Shown here: one piece after another, positions 5,451 to 8,773 of the stretch | How positions within the stretch are numbered: position 1 is the stretch's first letter | Layout of the letters: each line of letters opens with the position of its first letter | Assembly: GCA_017518785.1 (NCBI GenBank) | Contig: JAFWUA010000145.1 | Location: forward strand, 1-8,773 | Direction of reading: 5' to 3' | DNA from: Neisseriaceae bacterium | Lineage (GTDB): Bacteria; Pseudomonadota; Gammaproteobacteria; Burkholderiales; Neisseriaceae | DNA: 8,773 bases | Program-made: the position numbers and the translations under genes | The notes under the pieces: model-generated | Told to the model about the DNA's origin: nothing | The model's database searches: none | Seen by the model: the letters and a program-made list of their open reading frames with translations, nothing else

Positions 5451-8249
5451 ATGAAAAAATTATTGTTAATCGATGGCTCTTCTTATCTTTACCGTGCTTT
5501 TCACGCTATGGCACCCCTAACCTCTCCACAAGGAGAACCAACCGGTGCCCTATTTGGCGTTCTTAATATGTTACGCCGTTTGCGTAGTCAAACCGCTGAT
5601 TATGAACTATGTGCAGTGGTTTTTGATGCAAAAGGCAAAAATTTTCGCCATGAATTATATCCAGAGTATAAGGCAAACCGTCCTCCTATGCCTGATGATT
5701 TAAGAGTGCAAGCTACGTGGGTGCGAGAGATGACCGAACTTTTTGGTTGGAATGTAATTTCGGTTGAAGGAGTGGAAGCTGATGACGTAATTGCAACATT
5801 AGCACGTCGTGCCGAGTCTGCCGGAATGAATGTTTTGCTTTCCAGTGGCGATAAAGATTTGATGCAGTTGGTAAATAACAATATCACGGTCATGGATACC
5901 ATGAAAAATGTTACTTACGATATAAATGGTGTTTATGCCAAATTTGGAGTGTATCCTCATCAAATTGCCGATTATTTAACCTTGATTGGCGACACCTCCG
6001 ACAATATCCCTGGTGTTGGAAAATGTGGTGCAAAAACTGCAACAAAATGGCTCACCCAATATGAATCTTTGGATAATCTAATTGCTCATGCTACTGAAAT
6101 TACCGGCAAGGTCGGTGAAAATTTACGTAATAGCTTGTCGCAAATTAATCTTTCACGCCAATTGATTTTATTAAAAGAAGACGTAGATTTGTCCCATGCA
6201 ATTCCCAATGGTTTGGAAGATTTACATTATCATGAAATCGATTGGCAAAAACTTTTACCACGCTTACGCTATTTTGGTTTCCGCTCTTGGATTAAGGAAG
6301 CTGAAAAATATATCAACACTGATAATCACGATAGTTTAGATTTATTTGATAGTCTGCCGGAAAATAATCATACAGATGATTTATTTAACAATCTGCCGGA
6401 AAATAATATTCAACCAACACCTTCTCCGCAAACTATTCAATCTATGCCTAAACGTTATGAGTTAGTAAAAGATATTGCAGGATTAGATGCTCTGTGCCAG
6501 CGTTTAGAGACGGCTACCAAGATAGGTTTTGATACTGAAACCACTTCATTAAAATTGGAAGAAGCACGCATAGTAGGTATGAGTTTTGCCTTTAATGATG
6601 CTGATGCGGTGTATGTTCCGGTGGCTCATGCTATGACTATTATGCCGTCAGATTTGAATGAGGATATGGTTTTATCTTACTTAAAACCATTTTTGGAAAA
6701 TCATAATCTACACAAAGTCGGACAAAATCTTAAATACGACCGCCATGTACTTGCCAATCATAATATCGAACTAAATGGCATAGTGGCAGATGCAATGCTT
6801 GCTTCCTATATTTTGGAAAGTCATTTAGGACATGGTTTAGATGAATTGGCATTGCGTCATTTGAATATTGAGACAATTAAATATGAAGAGTTGTGCGGTA
6901 AAGGAATCAAGGCAATTTCTTTTGCTGACGTTGAGTTGGAACGTGCCCGTGATTATGCTTGTCAAGATGCGGATTTAGCATTGCGTTTAGCAAAACATTT
7001 ATATCAATTATTAAACGATAAACAACGATATATTTACACAGAAATGGAATTGCCTATTGCAGATATTCTATATCGCATGGAACGCTTTGGCACTTTGATT
7101 GATTGCAATTTGCTACACGAACAAAGTAATCAATTAGGTAAAAGTATCCTGCAATTAGAAAACGATGCCTATCTTGCTGCTGGACAGACTTTTAATATTA
7201 ATTCTCCCAAACAATTACAAGAGATTTTATTTCAGAAATTATCAATTCCAACGCGTGGAATTAAAAAAACTACTCATGGATTTTCTACTAATGAAGAGGT
7301 GTTAGAAAAACTATCTTTGGATTATCCGTTACCGCGTATTATCTTGGAATCTCGCACTTTATCTAAACTTAAATCTACTTATACCGATAAATTGCCACAA
7401 ATTATTAGTAAAAAAGATGGCAGGATTCATACTACATACGCCCAAGCGGTAGCTGTTACCGGCAGACTTACCAGTAATAATCCTAATTTACAAAATATTC
7501 CTGCCAGAACACAAGAAGGAAGACGTATTCGCACTGCATTTATTGCACCAACTGACCACGTGATTGTGTGTGCAGATTATTCGCAAATTGAATTGCGGAT
7601 TATGGCTCACTTGTCCGAAGACCCAACTTTGATTGATGCTTTTAATCACGGTGAGGATATTCATAAACGTACCGCTGCCGATATTTTTGGAATAGATGTA
7701 GCAAATGTTTCTGCTGAACAACGCCGTTATGCTAAAACAATTAATTTCGGCTTGATTTATGGTATGAGTGAATATGGCTTGGCTCGTTCTTTGAATATCA
7801 GCAATTTGGAAGCAAGAAATTTTATTACTCGTTATTTCGCACGTTATCCAGCAGTTGCAACTTATATGGAAACAACTAAACAATTAGCTCGCGAAATGGG
7901 ATATGTAGAAACTCTATTTGGAAGACGTTTATATCTGCCAGATATAAATTCTGCAAATGGTAATCGCCGTATTGCTGCCGAACGTTCGGCAATTAATGCC
8001 CCCATGCAAGGAACTGCTGCCGATATAGTTAAACGTGCCATGATAAATGTGGATAATTTCTTGCGTTCCGGCAGACTAAACTCTCACTTAATTATGCAGG
8101 TTCATGATGAATTGGTGTTGGAAGTACCTAAATCTGAACAACAATATATTGTGGATTCATTACCAAAATTAATGGCAGAAGTTGCTAATTTATCTATTCC
8201 ACTTATAGCAGATATTGGCGTTGGTGAAAATTGGGAGATTGCCCATTAG
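5451..8249 (+). CDS. polA: DNA polymerase I with all three domains
   Basis: The 932-residue enzyme fills gaps and removes RNA primers in replication and repair. The 5'-3' nuclease domain (about 1-285) has DGSSYLYRAFHAM, VVFDAKGKNFRHELYPEYKANRP, VEADDVIATLA, SSGDKDLMQL and DTSDNIPGVGKCGAKTA. The 3'-5' proofreading domain keeps its catalytic residues: FDTET (Asp361, Glu363), NLKYD (Asp430) and YACQD (Tyr502, Asp506). The polymerase domain has TGRLTS (670-675), motif A CADYSQIE (Asp709), motif B RRYAKTINFGLIYG (Lys762, Phe766, Tyr770) and motif C MQVHDELV (His885, Asp886, Glu887). The linker between nuclease and proofreading domains holds a 13-residue tandem repeat, DLFDSLPENN then DLFNNLPENN, built around two DUS-like repeats. 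The ATG at 5451 is preceded directly by an in-frame TAA, which fixes the start; no Shine-Dalgarno is visible. Confidence 0.97.
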   Translation: MKKLLLIDGSSYLYRAFHAMAPLTSPQGEPTGALFGVLNMLRRLRSQTADYELCAVVFDAKGKNFRHELYPEYKANRPPMPDDLRVQATWVREMTELFGWNVISVEGVEADDVIATLARRAESAGMNVLLSSGDKDLMQLVNNNITVMDTMKNVTYDINGVYAKFGVYPHQIADYLTLIGDTSDNIPGVGKCGAKTATKWLTQYESLDNLIAHATEITGKVGENLRNSLSQINLSRQLILLKEDVDLSHAIPNGLEDLHYHEIDWQKLLPRLRYFGFRSWIKEAEKYINTDNHDSLDLFDSLPENNHTDDLFNNLPENNIQPTPSPQTIQSMPKRYELVKDIAGLDALCQRLETATKIGFDTETTSLKLEEARIVGMSFAFNDADAVYVPVAHAMTIMPSDLNEDMVLSYLKPFLENHNLHKVGQNLKYDRHVLANHNIELNGIVADAMLASYILESHLGHGLDELALRHLNIETIKYEELCGKGIKAISFADVELERARDYACQDADLALRLAKHLYQLLNDKQRYIYTEMELPIADILYRMERFGTLIDCNLLHEQSNQLGKSILQLENDAYLAAGQTFNINSPKQLQEILFQKLSIPTRGIKKTTHGFSTNEEVLEKLSLDYPLPRIILESRTLSKLKSTYTDKLPQIISKKDGRIHTTYAQAVAVTGRLTSNNPNLQNIPARTQEGRRIRTAFIAPTDHVIVCADYSQIELRIMAHLSEDPTLIDAFNHGEDIHKRTAADIFGIDVANVSAEQRRYAKTINFGLIYGMSEYGLARSLNISNLEARNFITRYFARYPAVATYMETTKQLAREMGYVETLFGRRLYLPDINSANGNRRIAAERSAINAPMQGTAADIVKRAMINVDNFLRSGRLNSHLIMQVHDELVLEVPKSEQQYIVDSLPKLMAEVANLSIPLIADIGVGENWEIAH
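5815..5826 (+). repeat. DUS-like repeat inside polA (5'-nuclease domain)
   Basis: An exact 12-mer AGTCTGCCGGAA. It encodes part of ESAGM (122-126), between the EADD motif and the SSGDKD motif. Confidence 0.8.
6339..6407 (+). repeat. Tandem duplication in the polA linker carrying two DUS-like repeats
   Basis: Thirty bases at 6339-6368 recur at 6378-6407 with three mismatches, a period of 39 bases (13 codons). Each unit contains a DUS-like 12-mer: the exact AGTCTGCCGGAA at 6351-6362 and AATCTGCCGGAA at 6390-6401. The peptide is DLFDSLPENN (297-306) followed by DLFNNLPENN (310-319). The reading frame is kept. Confidence 0.9.
7457..7468 (-). repeat. DUS-like sequence with one mismatch inside polA
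   Basis: TACCGGCAGACT differs from the repeat's reverse complement at one base. It encodes the conserved TGRLT motif (670-674), so the match may be a by-product of protein constraint rather than a working site. Confidence 0.35.
8066..8077 (-). repeat. DUS-like repeat inside polA (polymerase domain)
   Basis: An exact copy of the 12-mer in reverse orientation to the gene. It encodes RSGRL near residues 872-876, in a surface-type segment shortly before motif C. Confidence 0.8.
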
Positions 8250-8333
8250 TTGAAATTTCAATGACTCATAAGATAAATATTGATGTCAAACAAATTCAAA
8301 ACAATAACAGGTACTCCGCAACTATTAGTACAA

Positions 8334-8463
8334 GAGACTCCTGCAAACTCGTCATTCTGAATTTCACTAAGTGAAATGAAGAATCTAACTTATTGTTTAT
8401 AAATATTCTTCGCTACGCTCAAAATGACGAGTAACAGAAAAAATCGAGTTTTGTAGGAGTCTC
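8334..8463. mobile_element. MITE-like foldback element, copy 6, with 5-bp flanking direct repeats
   Basis: This is the best-preserved copy, 130 bp long. The left end GAGACTCCTGCAAA-CTCG and the right end CGAGTTTTGTAGGAGTCTC form a terminal inverted repeat with a one-base gap and one mismatch. Inner arms CTCGTCATTCTGA and CAAAATGACGAG also pair. TACAA lies directly on both sides (8329-8333 and 8464-8468), consistent with a target-site duplication. It sits 84 bases after the polA stop and may fold in the transcript. Nothing else coding is seen in 8250-8620. Confidence 0.85.
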
Positions 8464-8533
8464 TACAAGTAAATAATACGACATGGCAGATTAAGATGTT
8501 ATTGTTTTTAAGCTATTTGACTATAAAATTGTA

Positions 8534-8566
8534 AGTCTGCCGGAGAGATACTAAACTCTGCCGGAA
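8534..8566 (+). repeat. Pair of DUS-like repeats upstream of metG
   Basis: AGTCTGCCGGAG (8534-8545) and ACTCTGCCGGAA (8555-8566) stand in the same orientation, starting 21 bases apart. Each has one mismatch to the main 12-mer. They form a direct pair, not a hairpin. The second overlaps the -35 region of the putative metG promoter. Confidence 0.75.
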
Positions 8567-8587
8567 AATTAAGCCATCGTTTATAAT
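8559..8587 (+). promoter_or_regulatory. Probable metG promoter
   Basis: A perfect TATAAT (8582-8587) lies 33 bases before the metG ATG. The hexamer 17 bases upstream, TGCCGG (8559-8564), is a poor -35 and belongs to a DUS-like repeat. Start of transcription would be near 8594, giving a leader of about 27 bases. Confidence 0.5.
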
Positions 8588-8620
8588 CCAAAGTTTTATT
8601 TATTACTATTAGCAAGCAAA

Positions 8621-8773
8621 ATGACACAACGAAAAATTTTAGTTACTTCCGCCCTGCCCTATGCCAACGGCAGTATTCACTTGGGGCATATGGTTGAGCA
8701 TATTCAAACCGATATTTGGGTGCGTTTTCAGAAAATGCGAAATCACACCTGTTTTTATGTGTGTGCGGACGAC
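8621..8773 (+). CDS. metG: Methionyl-tRNA synthetase, N-terminal 51 codons (cut off by window edge)
   Basis: The open frame from the ATG at 8621 reaches the window edge with 51 codons. The first residues, MTQRKILVTSALPYANG, followed by SIHLGHMVEHIQTD, are the start of the class I synthetase that charges tRNA-Met. HLGH at 20-23 is the HIGH-type ATP-binding signature, and ALPYANG before it is typical of MetG. CADD at the edge leads into the next conserved block. The sequence closely resembles my memory of the Neisseria enzyme. No strong Shine-Dalgarno precedes the start. The visible part is about 50% GC, above polA. It is transcribed in the same direction as polA but has its own promoter candidate and a 371-bp gap, so it is probably independent. 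Confidence 0.96.
   Translation, partial: MTQRKILVTSALPYANGSIHLGHMVEHIQTDIWVRFQKMRNHTCFYVCADD

Noticed and set aside
7488..7883. Minus-strand frame of 131 codons inside polA
   Set aside because: It is an antisense shadow of the conserved polymerase motifs A and B.
8250..8261. Palindrome TTGAAATTTCAA just after polA as a terminator
   Set aside because: It is a perfect AT-rich palindrome with no loop, cannot form a stable hairpin, and no T run follows.
8261..8374. Small plus-strand frame of 37 codons after polA
   Set aside because: It runs into foldback copy 6, has no ribosome-binding site and no recognisable product.

Overview
The window is bacterial and most likely comes from a member of the Neisseriaceae. 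The N-terminus of the methionyl-tRNA synthetase at the right edge and the PolA sequence both resemble my memory of the Neisseria proteins. The DNA is also studded with a short repeat, AGTCTGCCGGAA, that behaves like a DNA uptake sequence (DUS). The genus cannot be fixed from the sequence. Much of the interval from about 650 to 8620 is AT-rich, whereas the partial genes at both edges look clearly richer in GC.

Layout, left to right. Bases 1-644 (minus) hold the N-terminal 214 residues of a YciK-like short-chain dehydrogenase, with a plausible promoter at 665-695. Bases 645-1300 have no gene; they hold three repeat elements with related ends and a tandem array of five DUS-like repeats. A clear intrinsic terminator (1299-1329) ends a minus-strand amino-acid-type solute-binding lipoprotein gene (1349-2167). 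That gene carries an in-frame TGA where the lipobox cysteine is expected, so it is called a probable pseudogene. Bases 2177-2546 are two more short repeat elements with a DUS-like site between them. Three minus-strand genes follow, read from right to left: a LOG-family protein (4756-5436), an aldehyde dehydrogenase (3303-4649) and pgeF (2547-3281). The last two lie 21 bp apart. A perfect 17-bp inverted repeat built from two DUS-like cores sits between the LOG gene and the dehydrogenase gene. polA (5451-8249, plus) diverges from the LOG gene, with only 14 bp between the two start codons. Bases 8250-8620 hold a sixth repeat element with flanking 5-bp direct repeats, a pair of DUS-like sites and a TATAAT promoter, and then metG runs off the right edge.

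The genes are mostly housekeeping or unrelated metabolism: DNA repair and replication (polA), translation (metG), peptidoglycan or purine quality control (pgeF), aldehyde oxidation, nucleotide or cytokinin-type hydrolysis (LOG) and amino-acid uptake. They do not form one pathway.

The striking content is the repeat landscape. There are 17 copies of the core CTGCCGGAA, 12 of them inside the exact 12-mer AGTCTGCCGGAA. They lie in genes, between genes, as a tandem array and as a hairpin. This looks like an uptake-sequence dialect whose CTG core has become CGG. Alongside it is a family of about 130-143 bp foldback elements (MITE-like), several of whose ends share five bases with a DUS-like site.
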